Positions 14,101 to 26,110 of a stretch of DNA of 64,000 nucleotides are shown here, piece after piece. Positions within the stretch are counted from its first letter, which is position 1, and each line of letters begins with the position of its first letter. The stretch comes from Acanthochromis polyacanthus (Eukaryota; Chordata; Actinopteri; Pomacentridae). The notes under the pieces are model-generated. The model was not told where the DNA came from and ran no database searches. It worked only from the letters and a program-made list of their open reading frames with translations. The DNA lies in NCBI RefSeq assembly GCF_021347895.1, contig NC_067132.1, positions 5,150,268-5,214,267 on the forward strand, given 5' to 3'. The translations under genes and the position numbers were made by a program.

Positions 14101-14981
14101 CATTAACTAAAAAGGCAGTATTGTGCAGAAGTCATTTATAGCTACATTTTGTTGAGTAAATGCACCATAGCAATGGAATGGCCCACTCCATCTGCACAGC
14201 AGGTTAAAAGCAACCATTGAAAAGTTATTGCATTTAATTTAGCTTGGTGCTATGAATGATTTATTTGAAAGCCCCATTACAAGAGGGAAAAGGCCCTTTT
14301 TTCTGAACGACTAACGACTGTAGTGGGGGTTACAGGGAAATTTTTGTCCATTAATCGTCATACAAGTGTGAAAAAAAGGGAGATTAATTTTAGTGCAGTA
14401 ATGAAACTACAGTCTCCCGACAGACAAATTTATTTGACGCTTTTTAAAATGTAAGGGAGATAGATGGTTTACTGTGTCTGAAATAATTGCCTGTATCATG
14501 AGAGTTCATTAAGTTAAAGCAGGATGTGTTTCTAACCATCACACTTGGCCTTTAGTTGTTGCAATCATAAAGTCACGAAGCTCTTCCACATGTTAGTAAT
14601 CTCAGTGACAGGTTTACAGCAAAACCAAAGCCCTGGTGATTACAGCCTTGCACTGTATCTATGTAATTAAAACTACAAGACTGGAGCAACATTTTGGATA
14701 CAAACTGCCACTTCCAGAGCTGGATGCTCAGATTAGCACAATAAGGCTATAAAGTAGGACCCTATAGTTCAGTCTTGAAGTTTGGTTTCTCCAATAAACA
14801 CAAGATAAGATGCCTGTCTCAGGAAAACTGGGAGAAAAAGCTGGCAGAATAATTTAAAATCTGAAAAAAAAAGAGCTAAACTGTTTGCCCAATTATGTCC
14901 AGGTACACTGTAATCTTTGGCTGGTATTTGTGCAGCTGATAAACTCGTGCTGCCTCAGATTCCACCTTATATATCTTATGG
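11183..14981. other. No gene recognised; possible conserved non-coding stretch
   Basis: Nearly 3.8 kb without a recognisable exon. A pyrimidine-rich strip lies at about 11500-11650. The strip around 14110-14340 is low in obvious repeats and has TAATTTA/ATGAATGATTTAT-type motifs, which could be regulatory, but this is only a guess. ORFs of 60-130 codons at 12530-14010 overlap on both strands and show no domain. Confidence 0.4.
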
Positions 14982-15287
14982 CGCTTTTCCACCAGCATCT
15001 ACTCTGCTCGACTCTACTCAGTTTGTGAGGTTTTTCATTGGGAATAGTACCTGGTACCAGGTACTAAAATAGTAACTGGTACCAGGTACTAAAATAGTAC
15101 CTACTCTGCTGGGGTTCTAAGCGAGCTGGGAGGAGTCGATAATGTGACGACTACAGAGCGCAGGCCGCTGATTGAGAGTGTTTTGTGTCTCCACCCATGA
15201 TGAGGTGGTACTCAGTTATAGTCGAAAATGACCTGAACCGAGTAGAGTCGAGACAAGTCGAGCCGAGCAGGTGCTAGTGGAAAAGTG
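14982..15287. mobile_element. MITE with CTTTTCCAC termini
   Basis: The left end (CGCTTTTCCACCAGCATC) and the inverted right end (CACTTTTCCACTAGCACC) match, followed on both sides by further matching CTCGACTC/CTCTACTC blocks, so the terminal inverted repeat is about 50 bp with gaps. The interior has two 25-bp tandem copies built around the palindrome CTGGTACCAG (15046-15095). The element is about 306 bp with no transposase. It matches a MITE type common in percomorph fish. Flanking duplications are unclear: TCTT on both sides only. Confidence 0.8.
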
Positions 15288-15558
15288 TCTTCATATGGCT
15301 GGGCTTTGTAAGATCCAAACAAAGGGATCTTACAAAGAGAGAGTGATCAGTTACCACTCTGAAGAGCAGTCAGTCTTGCAGGGTACAACTTTGACCTCAC
15401 TGGGGCTGGCAAAATACCCACACCCTTGGCCAGCTTAAAATCGCCATTAAACTCTAACACATGCCTTGGACTAGAGTGCATAAAGAAACTGGAGCACCTA
15501 GTGAGAATCCAGGCAGCAACAAGGAGAACACACAAACTCCACTTAGAAAGACGCTGTA
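15288..15558. other. No gene recognised
   Basis: Short spacer between the MITE and the solo LTR. I see nothing in it. Confidence 0.5.
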
Positions 15559-16251
15559 TGTCAGGGCCTCCTCCTCACCCCCTGTCCCACCTGGCATCCA
15601 AATCCCCTTTTCCTATCTTTCTCCCTTTTTTCCCCTCTTTCTCTCCCTCTTTGCTTTCTCTCTGTCCTTCCACTCTCTCTCCAGCTCTGCACCAGGTGGA
15701 GTGCAGCCTCACGGCTGCCTCCACTTGGTAATTTGCTCTCTCCCCAGAATCCGGGCAGCTGTGGCTCATTCACTGATTACACCCCCTGACAAAAAAAGAC
15801 TGGGTCATCCTCCCAGACTCCGCCAGATTGTAAACTCGACTGAATAGTCAGTTTCCCTCTCCCCGCGTTAATTCTGTCTGTGTTTTAAGATGAGTGTAAC
15901 GTTGTTTCTTCTCTCTCTTCGCCTAGAAGACCCAGCTGCCTGGACCCCCTCCTGCTTTGTCCGCCTCTCTCGAACCCCTCTCCGATCCCGTCCTTGGACC
16001 CCACCTGCACCGTGTTTCCTCCCGGACCCCCTCCTCGGCTTCCCTCCTACATCCCCAGATCCATCTGCCATCTCCCGGCTCCACCAGCCACATCCACGCT
16101 CCTGGACCACCAGCGCTCGGCTTCCTCCCACCTCCGACTTCCTCGTCGTCCGTCGTCCTCCGGCCGCCAGGTGTCCGCCCGCTCAGCGACCGCCGCACTC
16201 TGTTTCCCCTCCGGAACCACCTACGACCGCTGATCCCCGGCTCCAGAGCTC

Positions 16252-16528
16252 CAACACGGTCTCACGGGGATTCGTGAAACTGTTACGTAAATTTTTTGTT
16301 TCTTTTTCGTGCGCACCAACACGATTTCGTCATGTTTTTCGTGCCGCTCACCACGAAATGTTTTTCGTGTTGCTCACAACGAAACCCGCTGTGGTAATCA
16401 CAGCTGAAAGTGGTTTATACCAGCGGATTCATGACGATCTAAGCTGTCCATCGGCGTATACTGCTTGTGTGATCGCGTTTGCGGCCGCCGGCCGCCGGAC
16501 ATTCTTGAAATTCCTATGCAAATTGGGG

Positions 16529-16562
<34 letters not shown>

Positions 16563-16841
16563 TAAGTGTACCACCGGGTTATGGTTATGGTTAGGGTTAT
16601 GGTTAGGGACGATGTCATGCAAAATATAGCGTTGGATTCGCCATGGTTTTACATTAAAAATATAATACACACATTCGTTTGAAATACGTTCTGGGTGGCA
16701 CGAAAAGTCCGCCGTTTAAAATACATTGGTGCGCATTTCGTGGTGAGCGGCACGAAAAACATGACGAAATCGTGTTGGTGCGCACGAAACCGAAACTAAA
16801 ACTTACGTGACAGTTTCACGAATCCTCGTGAGATCGGGCTG
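16252..16841. mobile_element. Long-TIR MITE, copy 1 (nested in solo LTR)
   Basis: The left arm (16252-16360) and right arm (16734-16841) are inverted copies of about 105 bp, with CAACACGGTCTCACG at one end and CAGCCCGATCTCACG (inverted) at the other. The direct repeat AGAGCTC flanks it (16245-16251, 16842-16848). The interior has a GCGGCCGC palindromic GC block, an A32 tract (16529-16560) and a degenerate GGTTAT/GGTTAGGG block. It has no ORF for a transposase. A second copy lies at 50639-51187. Superfamily is unresolved: the duplication reads as 7 bp when the ends are aligned. Confidence 0.85.
16529..16560. repeat. A32 homopolymer inside the MITE
   Basis: A pure run of 32 A residues lies between GCAAATTGGGG and GGTAAGTG. 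The second MITE copy reads GCAAATTGGTAAGTG at the same place, so the run is specific to this copy. Exact length may be affected by sequencing of homopolymers. Confidence 0.95.
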
Positions 16842-17002
16842 AGAGCTCCCACCCTGGACTCACTCCACCACTCCCTCCCGGACTCACTCCCGGCTCCCCG
16901 CTTCACCTCCACTGCCCCTCCTTTACAATAAAACTCTCTTCCTACCTGCCTCAGCTTTGGTAGTGTGCTTCTCTGCTCGGGTTCAGTTTCTAGTTCGTGA
17001 CA

Positions 17003-18134
17003 ATGTAGCTCTACAGTGAGCTAAGTATGTTCTCTAAAGTATGGACTTCCTGTTGTCCATAGTTACCTGTGGCAGTGACAGGACTGTGGTTCAGGTAAGG
17101 GAACGATTTTGGTCTTTCACACTCACCAGGGCATGTAGAAGTTCTGCTGTTTTGGATGGCATCATTTGTTTCTGAAACTAAATGCCCATCATTTGAAAGC
17201 ACAAAACCAATAAATGGATGGATACTACCTGACAGGTAAAGTTGGTGTAGTGTCGGAAAAACGGATTCTTTTGTTACTGCTACTGAGGAAAAAACACGAC
17301 GCAAGGAAGACTCAGCGTCAAAATATTCAGTTAAGAATATTTAGTAAAAAATGCAAAGGATGGACAGATATGCGTGCACGCAGATTCTATCTTGTTCAGA
17401 TGCTGATAGCAGAAAACTGCTAAAGCTAGACAATGGTTTTCTGCATGCAGCTGTGATCACAAGAAAGAATGAATCTCTAAGCTAATACATGAGTTTTTAA
17501 ACTAAGAATTTGCAGTCTTCTGATTGGCCCCACGCTGAGACAGCCTCTCCGGATGTCTTGGGTCTTGTCCAATCACCTCCGTCTTCCTCCTGCAAAAGGT
17601 GTCTCTGAATGTGTGTGTATGTGGCTCTCCTTTTGCCACTGCCAGCTGCCAGTATTGCACAATTAAGGAAAGAGGCGATGTTTAAGCGAATCCTTACTCC
17701 CTAATAATTTTAATCAAAAACTCTTGGCTTGCCGGCACCTCCCCTGTGGGAGACAGCCTCCCCCAAGCTTTCTCACGCGAACACCTGCACCCTTATCTCC
17801 AAACAATACTTTTGTTGATATTGACAATTATTCCAGAGGAAACAAACCACAGGCTATCTGTAAACCATTTCAGTCAGAGGGCAAAAGGCCTGCTGTCAGA
17901 TACACACACAGACACAGATTCATTACAGCAGTGGATTAATTTTTCCACATCAGCATCTAGCTGCTGTTTGAACTTTTCACCCTGTCTCTGCCTTTCTGTG
18001 CGTATGTGACAACCTGCACATCCAGAACGAGAATTCAAACATGCACCCATAAGTACCTTAATACATTTGAGTATAGAGTTAATACAAGTTGCAAGCACAT
18101 TAATATATGATTAACACATAATATGATCAAACGA
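17003..18134. other. No gene recognised
   Basis: Contains the TGTCGGAAAA motif at 17251 and GTGACA at 18007-18012, which could be the ends of an LTR on the minus strand, but no flanking duplication supports it. Short ORFs are domain-free. Confidence 0.4.
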
Positions 18135-18345
18135 AGGTTAATAATGATTATCAGTAATAGTAAAAGAGTAATTAAATGATGATTACAAGTAATGAATAAA
18201 AGTAATAACATGATTACTAAGCAAAAGTAATTAAAATGATGATTATAAGTAAGTAAAAAGTAATTAAAATGATGATTATAATTGATAAGCAAAGAGTAAT
18301 TAAAATGATTATAAGTAATATGCAAAAGCAATAAAAACATGATAG
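18135..18345. repeat. AT-rich minisatellite, units of 25-36 bp
   Basis: At least six degenerate tandem units share AGTAATTAAAATGATGATTA followed by a variable AAGTAA/AAGCAAA part. Units differ in length by small deletions. The opposite-strand frame gives a repetitive Asn/His/Tyr peptide, which is a translation of the repeat and not a gene. Confidence 0.85.
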
Positions 18346-21300
18346 TTTAATACACATGCAAAAATGAATATTCCCCACAGTAGGCAGTATTGTTTAGGCA
18401 TCATCGAGCAAAAATGACATCTTTTTAGCATATTGCAATTCAGGAGGTCTCCTCCAGTGTCTGTTTTCACACTTTAACAAATGTACTCTGTGATAGGAGA
18501 TTTAAGAAAATCATGGGGCTTTTCACCAATCAGATGAAATTATATAAATAGCATCAAAGTCCACAGAGGGAGCAGAATGTGTTGGTGCAGTGGGTTAGAT
18601 GGAGGATTTTCAGTCATCAGAGTGGAGCTCAAATCCTGGGTGAAGGCATCAATTATTGAATCATTGTTGACTTTTAGCTTAAGTATCTTTATTTATCCCA
18701 AGTGCGTTCTAGAAGGGCTTAGAACCGAGAGATAAGAGTTAAGTGAAGAGCTGTAGGAAGGAAGCTGTGGCAGTGGAAACACATTTGTGAATTTGTAAAG
18801 AAAAACAAGCAGTCCCTGCTTCTCAGTCACAGTTCTTCTCCATCTCTGCTACCGTCATGTTAAGTGTAACCAGGATTTGAAAGAGGCATCCATCTGCTAC
18901 GAGATGTAACTTCAACTGACGCTATACGGAAAGCTCTTAAGGAACTATAAATGTCTTCAATGTATATGGAGTGTCTGGAGAACCACAGTGATGTGAGGCT
19001 GTAGGGACGTCCATCCACTCTCTACACTTGTGGTACACCAGTAACACTGATGAACACCGCAGCCCAGTAGGGGGTGGTATGGAACCAACTGTACCGACGG
19101 TCCTGGTACCGGCTAATGGTGTAGCCATAATGGTCCCATAATAGACCATTGCAGAAGACACTGAAAGTGCTCGAGTTTACAAAGTCTGTGAATGTAGCAG
19201 ACAGAGGAGAAATGCAGATGAATAGAAGTGAAACATTTTTGTTGTTTCACCCTGTAAAGTCTGATCTCTCAAAAAATAGACAGAAAATATTTTTTTTTGG
19301 AACTGAGAAGTTTATCAACCTCTTTAATATCTGAGAGAAAATAGAATGTATGAACGCTGCCAGTTTTCAGAGGCTGTGTGTCTCATCATTTCTTTAATGT
19401 GCCACTTAAAGAACACCCAGCTTCATATGGACGAGGCTTCAGCCATCTGAAAATGAATGAAGGAATGAGTCAGGGCCAAAAAACATCTGAGCAAACTTAA
19501 GCCAGAATTGGAAGCAAATGCTGCAGATAAAGGACAATGTTTTTTCTCTCTGTCTCTCATTTGCTTTGATGCTTCTTTTTTTGACAGTGCTAGTATGGAG
19601 AGAGACTGGACTGCCTCCTAGAAAACCAAACTGTAGCGGTGGTGTGAAATGCACCATCCAAAGGACTGGACAAGACAGGCTAAAAGTCACTGCTCTCTGT
19701 TTCTGTGGCATTTATGAGGGTCACTGTTTGGCATCATTGAGGTTAAGGCTAAAATGAACTTTATCGAACCTTGAGGGGAAATTCTGTAACAGTTTGACTT
19801 CTTGAAAACACTTTTAACCTGATGATGTACTAGCAGTTTTTTTAAAAATATATATATATATAGAAGGAGGACTTGTCTTTCAAGAAGAATTGTGGTGTGA
19901 ACAAGAAAGTCCATTTTTTCATGTACCGGTACAGTTGTTCTTGAGTGTGACTTGAAGAGGCGTTTGGAGACTGGTGAACTTGACAAAGGGGAAAAACTGT
20001 GAATTTAACAATAGATAAAATGAAGAAAAAACATGACAAACAAGGTAACTCTTTAAAAAAATGCAAAAGTTGGGCAGCTAAAACATTTTCAGCTATGCTA
20101 GCAGCATGGAATGGAATCATTCTGGTTATATAGGAATAATTTGCTATAGAATTTTGTCCAGATTTACATTCCTAGAATTTACTGACTTTAATTAAATGAC
20201 ATTTTTGTTTTTGAGAAAAGTATCTGGAAAACAGTGAATTGGGTTCAGTACTTCCTTATAAAACGTCTATTTTCACATTTCCGTTGCGTTGTAATTCAGA
20301 GGGAAATCAGCAGGACATGAATCCCCTACAGGCTTGTAAATGATGTGTTCTTCCAGGTGAATGCAGGATACAAGCAAACGGCCTTGAAACAGCAGCCAAT
20401 GGGCTGAAAACGGAATCCAGTGCACAAGTACCAAAAACAGCCCCTCAAAGGCCACTTCAGGGTGAATCTAAAAGTGAGTCAATCCCCTTAGACTTCCATG
20501 TCAACGTCTCACAACTTTACAGCAGAAATAAACATGTTTACGCCCTAATACAAACACATATCTGGTCTCTATAGCCAATTTCCCCATTCATAACAACTGT
20601 TTTTTTTTTTGTTTATTTTGGTTTTGTTTTTTAAATAATTCATCCATTTACATTATAATGAGGGTTAAATTAAGGGTTTATGCATTTATTAAGGCAACGG
20701 TCACTTGAAGTCAGAGGTTGGTATCATCATAGGAAAGGTCCACAGATGTTCATAGGGCCCTCCTCAGCTCTACTCATGCTCCACCTCATTGCTAATTTTT
20801 GGATTAGCTGGGAATCAGTAGGACTTGGGCACTTCCAAGATAGCCACACTGAGCCTCCAAATATTGGTGATTTTCAGTAAATGTTGGCCAATTTTAAAGA
20901 GACTTTACCCATCTTTGTATAGAGTAACCATTTGCAAAAACACTGCTCCATAGCGCTGCCGGTGGTCCCAAACGAGACGTGGTACCACTGAGATCCCACT
21001 TTTGTTTTCTGATGTAGCAAGACAACAGAAGTTTTGTTGATTGTTTTTATCTGTTCAGTAAAATACCTCAGCATCTAAGGTATGGATCTGGAAGAGAAGT
21101 TTACATTTTTAACCAAGAGATACACGTTTTATGACTTTGTCTCGTGTCTGGTCAGTTTTTGATGAAATTCAAGACGTCTGATAAACACATTCATGTGAAC
21201 TGTGATCATTTTGCTGACCCCTGACATTTAGTACCATTATCAGGTCGACTTCTTTTGTCCAGTATTATGAATTCAGCTGGTTTACACAGTGGGTAACGTC

Positions 21301-23567
21301 AGCTTTTGAAGAGGTGTTGATATGCCCCATACTGACCACTGAAATGGTGAAAGAACATTTAGTTTTTGTTTTCATTTTGCAGTGACAGGTTGGGTGTATT
21401 TCACACTGATTACATGCTTGTAGAGTATGTTTTCAGTCATAACAGCACAGTACAGTGATGCTGTTGTACACTCAGTGAAAGGACGACTGAACAAACAAAT
21501 GGGCTCGCTCAGCAGACGGTAGTGAACAGAGTTACTGAGACGCAGCAGTTATTGACAAGCTGTTATAGAAATAAAGAGGCAGAGCTGCTATGGCAAAAAG
21601 AAATATAGTAAACAATAGACACAATGGTCCTTTAAGTGAATCACTCCTACAGTAAGTGTAAAATGTACACTTTCTGCTCCAGTCCTTGTTTTTCATTTTG
21701 CACTTGCAGAGCACTGCCTATAGTTTCATAAAACATTCATAATATTCAGCAAAGTATAATCTGAAAACCAGGAGCTGAGGAGACACTGTACAGCGACAAT
21801 ATTTTTCTCCAGCCAAAGTCACCCTGACCTCCTCATGACCTGAGCTCCTCCAAACAAAGAGCAGCACCACGGTGGAAATAACTGCCACAGTTCAAACGTC
21901 TGATTAAAAATTTAGACTGATCAAACCAACCTTATTTATTCACAGTGCCAGAGGCTACGCATGATTGGCTGAAAACTAGCATCAAGCTGTACTTGATTAG
22001 TGATGTCTGATGAGCTTCTTTCCGCTTGTGGGGTTGGGTGGGGGGTGGGCCGTTGATTTGGGCTGATGAGACTTAATCATGCTAATCAATGGGCTCAAGG
22101 GGAAGGGGAGGGGGCAATAAGTTAAAAAAAAAACCATCTCTCTCTGTTGCTGGATTCCTGCTCAGACTGAAAGAACCATCTCTATTCAGATCGTTTAATG
22201 ATCATGCAACGTGTTAATGAGCAGAGTTATGGTTTCACTCATTCTCAGTCTGTTTGTGTAACTGTAAGCATGGCCACTTAGATTTTCACTCCAAAGGGAT
22301 GAGCAACAAACGCTCAGATCATGAGCGGTCGCCCTGACTACACTCTTTCACCCAGCGCTGCCCTCAGTTTCATCTAATTCATGTTTTCATGATATTAGTG
22401 AACACAAGATGCCCATCCATTCACTCAAAGGGTGAGTTCAAACAAAGAGTTCAGTATTTGAAGCAGGTAAGGAGCAAGCAGAGTAAATACAAAAAGAACG
22501 TTTTTGAGGCTAAGATCAGTCTGTGTTCATTCATATAATTATCACAGAAATCAATGTGTGTGTTTGATGGGGAATAAATGTTGTTGAAATATCCTGCAAA
22601 ACTGCTGTGGCTAACTGCTATTTGTTCTCTGAATGGCACGAGTTGGTGACTATGTGCTGGAGCACCTCCTTTTGTGTTCTTCAAAGCATTTATTGCACTG
22701 TGCCAAACTTGGATGGTGTGGAAACCTCCTCGTGTCCCACGGCAGCGTCTCATGTTGCTAATTAGACACAGTTCTCATGACACAAAGTATTGGGGGTTGC
22801 TGTAATGAGAGGCGGTATTCTTCTAGTGCCAATCAAAGTGCTACTGTCTAAGAAGAAGTAGGAAGTTTGATGGAAGGAATGGAACTGTTCAGAAATGTAA
22901 TAACTTACTCATTAAGGCATTTATGATGGTTTACTGGCTAGGCATGACATGGGCATTAAAAATATGGAGGTCATATTTACCGATGGAGACAAAAACCCAA
23001 ACTGACCGATCCTCAGGCTCTGCTTTTAGTAAAGCATTGACTGAAGGAGCTCTTACATAATGCTACAAATAAGGATGAAACACTGTGTGCTGCTGAAGTT
23101 TGATTACTAATTCAGAACATCAAGGTGGAACTGAAAGTACTCTCTGTGTCTTGCTATTCTGACAGATGAATACCAAGATCAATCCTGAAGTGAACTTTGA
23201 GATGTTTTCTTCATGGTGGGATGATTAAAGAAAGCCGTGTTTCTCAGCTGACTTAGCTGACACGTCTGTAGATGGGATGTCAAGGCATATTGTAACAGCT
23301 GGAGGTGGATCTATCACTTCGTTGGGTTTTGTTTTTCACTGTGCTTCTGTCACAACAGAGAAAAGAAAAGGTTGGAGTGGTGTACGTTGCTCTGAAACAG
23401 ACACTTTCTGTGAACCAAACTGGTGTTACTTTACTGCAGTAGACGGACACACAGACACTCACTGACCATCATAGAGTCTATCGCTTCATGTTTGGAGGTA
23501 AACATCGCACAGTGTCAAACAAACAACAAACACACAGCTGAATGCTATGTCAAATACCAGAAATATG
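18346..23567. other. No gene recognised; long low-feature stretch
   Basis: More than 5 kb with no recognisable exon. At 19758-19795 the stretch TTTATCGAACCTTGAGGGGA is a minus-strand match to a LINE 3' end. A short (TA)n lies at 19850-19861 and a T10 run at about 20602. A G-rich strip (GGGGTTGGGTGGGGGGTGGG) is at 22031-22050. Short ORFs are scattered and unsupported. Confidence 0.4.
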
Positions 23568-23575
23568 CTATAAAA

Positions 23576-24587
23576 CAGTGGTGTCAAACATGCGACCCGT
23601 GGGTCAAAACCGGCCCACCAGAGGGTCCATTTAGGCCCACGGGACGACTTTGAAATGTGTAAAAAATCCAGAGAAGACATTTATTGCAGATTGTATATTT
23701 AAAAAACGCTAAATTTAAAAATAATTTCTAGACCATGACAGTTTGTTTTGATCATAAAGTAAAATACTAGAATGTTTACTGTTCTTGTTTTGTTTTTGTG
23801 TCTCATTTTTGTCATATTTTGTCTTGTTTTTGTTGCTTCTTTGTCTTTCTTTTGTCGTTTGTCTCATGTTTTTGTCGCTTTGTGTTTCCTTTTCGTCTCG
23901 GTTATGTTTTTTTGTCTTACTTTTGTCATTTTGTTTTGCTTTATTTGTTGTCTTTGTGTATCATTTTTGTCATTTGTGTTTTTTTGGTCTCGCTTCTGTT
24001 GTTATTCTATGTTTTGTTATTTTGTTTCTCATTTTTCATATTTGTTGTCTAGTTTTTGTCGTATGTCCATTTTTTGGTTGATTTGTAACTTTTTGGTCAA
24101 ATTTTTGTCTCTTTTTTTGTTTTGTTTCCTGCTTTTTATCTCATTTTTTGTCATTTTGCTTCTCATTTTTGTTGTTTTGTGTCTCATTTTTCTAATATTT
24201 TGTCTTGTTTTTGTTTGTGGTCTTTTTTTGTCTGACTTTTGTCGTTTTGATCATAAAGTAAAAACCTATATTGTTCAGTTCCAGATATCTGTGACTAAAT
24301 GTTGTGTTTCTTTGTAGACACTCTGTGATCTGGAAGTTGTAATGTGGAAATGATAAACTGAGGATGAATGTTGTTGAAATTAAATTTGTTTTTCTTCAGA
24401 AATTTCAGGTTTTCACGATCTTTTGTAAAAAGATAACTCCTTAAATGTGAACATTTTTGCACTGAAACAAAGGGAAAATGTGGAGTTGTTATTTACCGTT
24501 TTTTCTGCTGTGATTTTTCTGGTCACTTCAGATCAAACTGGGCTGAATGTGGAACTACACTGAACTAGAATGAGTTGGACACTCCTG
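23576..24587 (+). mobile_element. hAT-like non-autonomous element, copy 1, minisatellite-filled
   Basis: Ends are CAGTGGTGTCAAACATG and, inverted, CAGGAGTGTCCAACTCATTC. Flanks CTATAAAA (23568-23575) and TTATAAAA (24588-24595) match at 7 of 8 bases. CAG...CTG ends plus an 8-bp duplication fit hAT. The 1012-bp body has no transposase; its middle (about 23780-24250) is a degenerate array of T-tracts separated by GTC-type spacers. The apparent 181-aa Phe/Val-rich ORF is this array translated. Related copies are at 37788-38270 and, inverted, at 62917-63640. Confidence 0.8.
23780..24250. repeat. T-tract minisatellite, spacing about 10-13 bp
   Basis: Degenerate tandem repeats of the kind TTTTTGTCTCA, TTTTTGTCAT and TTTTGTCTTG. 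T-tracts recur about every 10 to 13 bases. The same array type, at other lengths, sits inside the two related elements. Confidence 0.85.
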
Positions 24588-24595
24588 TTATAAAA

Positions 24596-26027
24596 AGTTA
24601 ACAGACAAAAGCTCACAGTGTAGACCACAATCTCTCTCTTAGGTTCTCAGTTTCAGTAAATAAAGTAATACATCTGTCCACTAAATGAGGTTATAATACA
24701 GAGCATTTAATTAAGGATAAGTGAGCAATTTAATACACTTTTCAAATGTATCTCCTTTGGCCTCAAAGTGCAGACATTTATTTTTTAAAGTAATTTCCCA
24801 TCATTACCTGTTCTCTGGAAACATCCAGTCAGCTTAAACAGGGTTACTGTCTGCTCTTAAAAGCAAAGAGGATTGTGGACAGAAGCACAGTACGACTGTC
24901 TGAGGTGCTGTGTTTTAATATTTGGCCTTCTGTATATTAATATTTGGTGAGCTGTATATATTCATATTTGACAGTGCTTTAATGCTGCTATTATTTGTGT
25001 CTTGTAAGTCTGCTCCTCCTCAGGGAGTGTAGAGGAGAAACTCGTGTGGACTCTTCTCCGCCCATTAAACTGCCAGCTGTATCCTCCTTCCTTCTATCAC
25101 TATGTACTGGACATTGATCTCCCCAGTCGCATGACGTTATGCCTGACCACGCTTGCACCACTGGCTGCAGATATTGCACTTATGCTCTGAGTTTATGCTT
25201 GTACTTCAGGAAAGCCCTGCGAGCATCCCCCATGAGGCTGAAATCCTTGTTCCACCCACCATTAATAAACACTGAGTACTACTCATTTTAGCACTTAATG
25301 GTTAGTCATTAGTCAAATTATCAAAAGAAGAAAAGTAACTCTATTTTGCCACTCTCAGTTTATGTAATGAAATGCAATGTTTCCTGTAGAAACGGATGCT
25401 TTAGGAGAACTGTCTGAAGGAGCAGAGATGGCTATTAGTTAACCTGTGTGCAAAATGGATAATCTGTCATGTGGAGAGTGCAAGAAGAAAGATCTACACT
25501 GACAAAAGAAACAGAGAACTTCTCTGGAGAACATAAAATTGTGGATTAACCTCCCTGCTGTCTGCAGTGACTCTCAGGTTCAGATTAAAGGTCACTTTAT
25601 GGTTTCTGTGGACTTGAGCTCAAATCAAGCAACTTACACATACTGTATGTGGAAATGTTCCACAAAGTAGAAAACATGATGGCAACCTCATGATGGGAAA
25701 CAGAAGAGACCCTGTGTTTGACTGGACTATACGAAAAGTCAGGAAAAAAAACAGTTTGTGCAACTCTCCAACATCTGACTGATGTATGCTGAGAACAGAG
25801 TGTGCTGCAAGGATTCCAGCTGTTTGTCAGATGTTTCACAACCTTAATGTAGAGGGGTTACATAGACAGATGTTGAGGATGTTAAGAAACCTAAAACTAA
25901 ACAATTACAAATGTAGGTTGTGAATGTAGGTTATGAAGCTAACTATAACTGGAGCAGCCAACTTTAAAAAAGGGAAGCATATTAAACTCTAAGAAGCTAC
26001 AGCTAACAAAGCCTCAGCCACACCAGC

Positions 26028-26028
<1 letters not shown>
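24596..26028. other. No gene recognised
   Basis: Non-coding sequence between the hAT-like element and the GATA microsatellite. No exon, terminal repeats or RNA gene seen. Confidence 0.45.

Positions 26029-26110
<82 letters not shown>
26029..26110. repeat. (TAGA)n microsatellite, about 20 units
   Basis: A perfect tetranucleotide run of 82 bases, likely polymorphic. Confidence 0.98.

Larger units (their letters stand above)
15559..17002 (+). mobile_element. Solo LTR (plus strand) interrupted by a MITE
   Basis: Begins TGTCAGG (15559) and ends GTTCGTGACA (17002), so it has TG...CA ends. The last 100 bases, with ACAATAAAACTC and a TTCTCTGCTCGGGTTCAG stretch, align with the end of the minus-strand LTR at 48886-49651, and so do upstream landmarks (GATTACAC, CTCATCCT-CCAGA, ACTCGACT). 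Without the nested MITE and its duplication it is about 850 bp. Flanks are CTGTA and ATGTA, sharing TGTA, an imperfect 5-bp duplication. No internal retrovirus-like gene region adjoins it, so it is probably a solo LTR left by recombination. Proline-rich ORFs here are translations of pyrimidine-rich LTR sequence. Confidence 0.68.

Noticed and set aside
15426..16594. Pro/Ser-rich ORFs on both strands
   Set aside because: They come from pyrimidine-rich LTR sequence and the nested MITE, and overlap on both strands.
16560..16610. Interstitial telomere (TTAGGG-type) sequence marking a chromosome fusion
   Set aside because: The hexamers are degenerate, short and shared by dispersed MITE copies, so they are part of the element.
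17251..18012. Candidate LTR with TGTCGG...GTGACA ends
   Set aside because: Ends could be chance; no flanking 4-6 bp duplication and no second copy in the window.
18937..19161. 74-codon minus-strand ORF as a possible exon
   Set aside because: No splice-site context, no domain and no support from neighbouring frames.
23772..24317. 181-aa Phe/Val/Cys-rich hydrophobic ORF that looks like a membrane protein
   Set aside because: It is the T-tract minisatellite of the hAT-like element; overlapping frames give the same kind of peptide.
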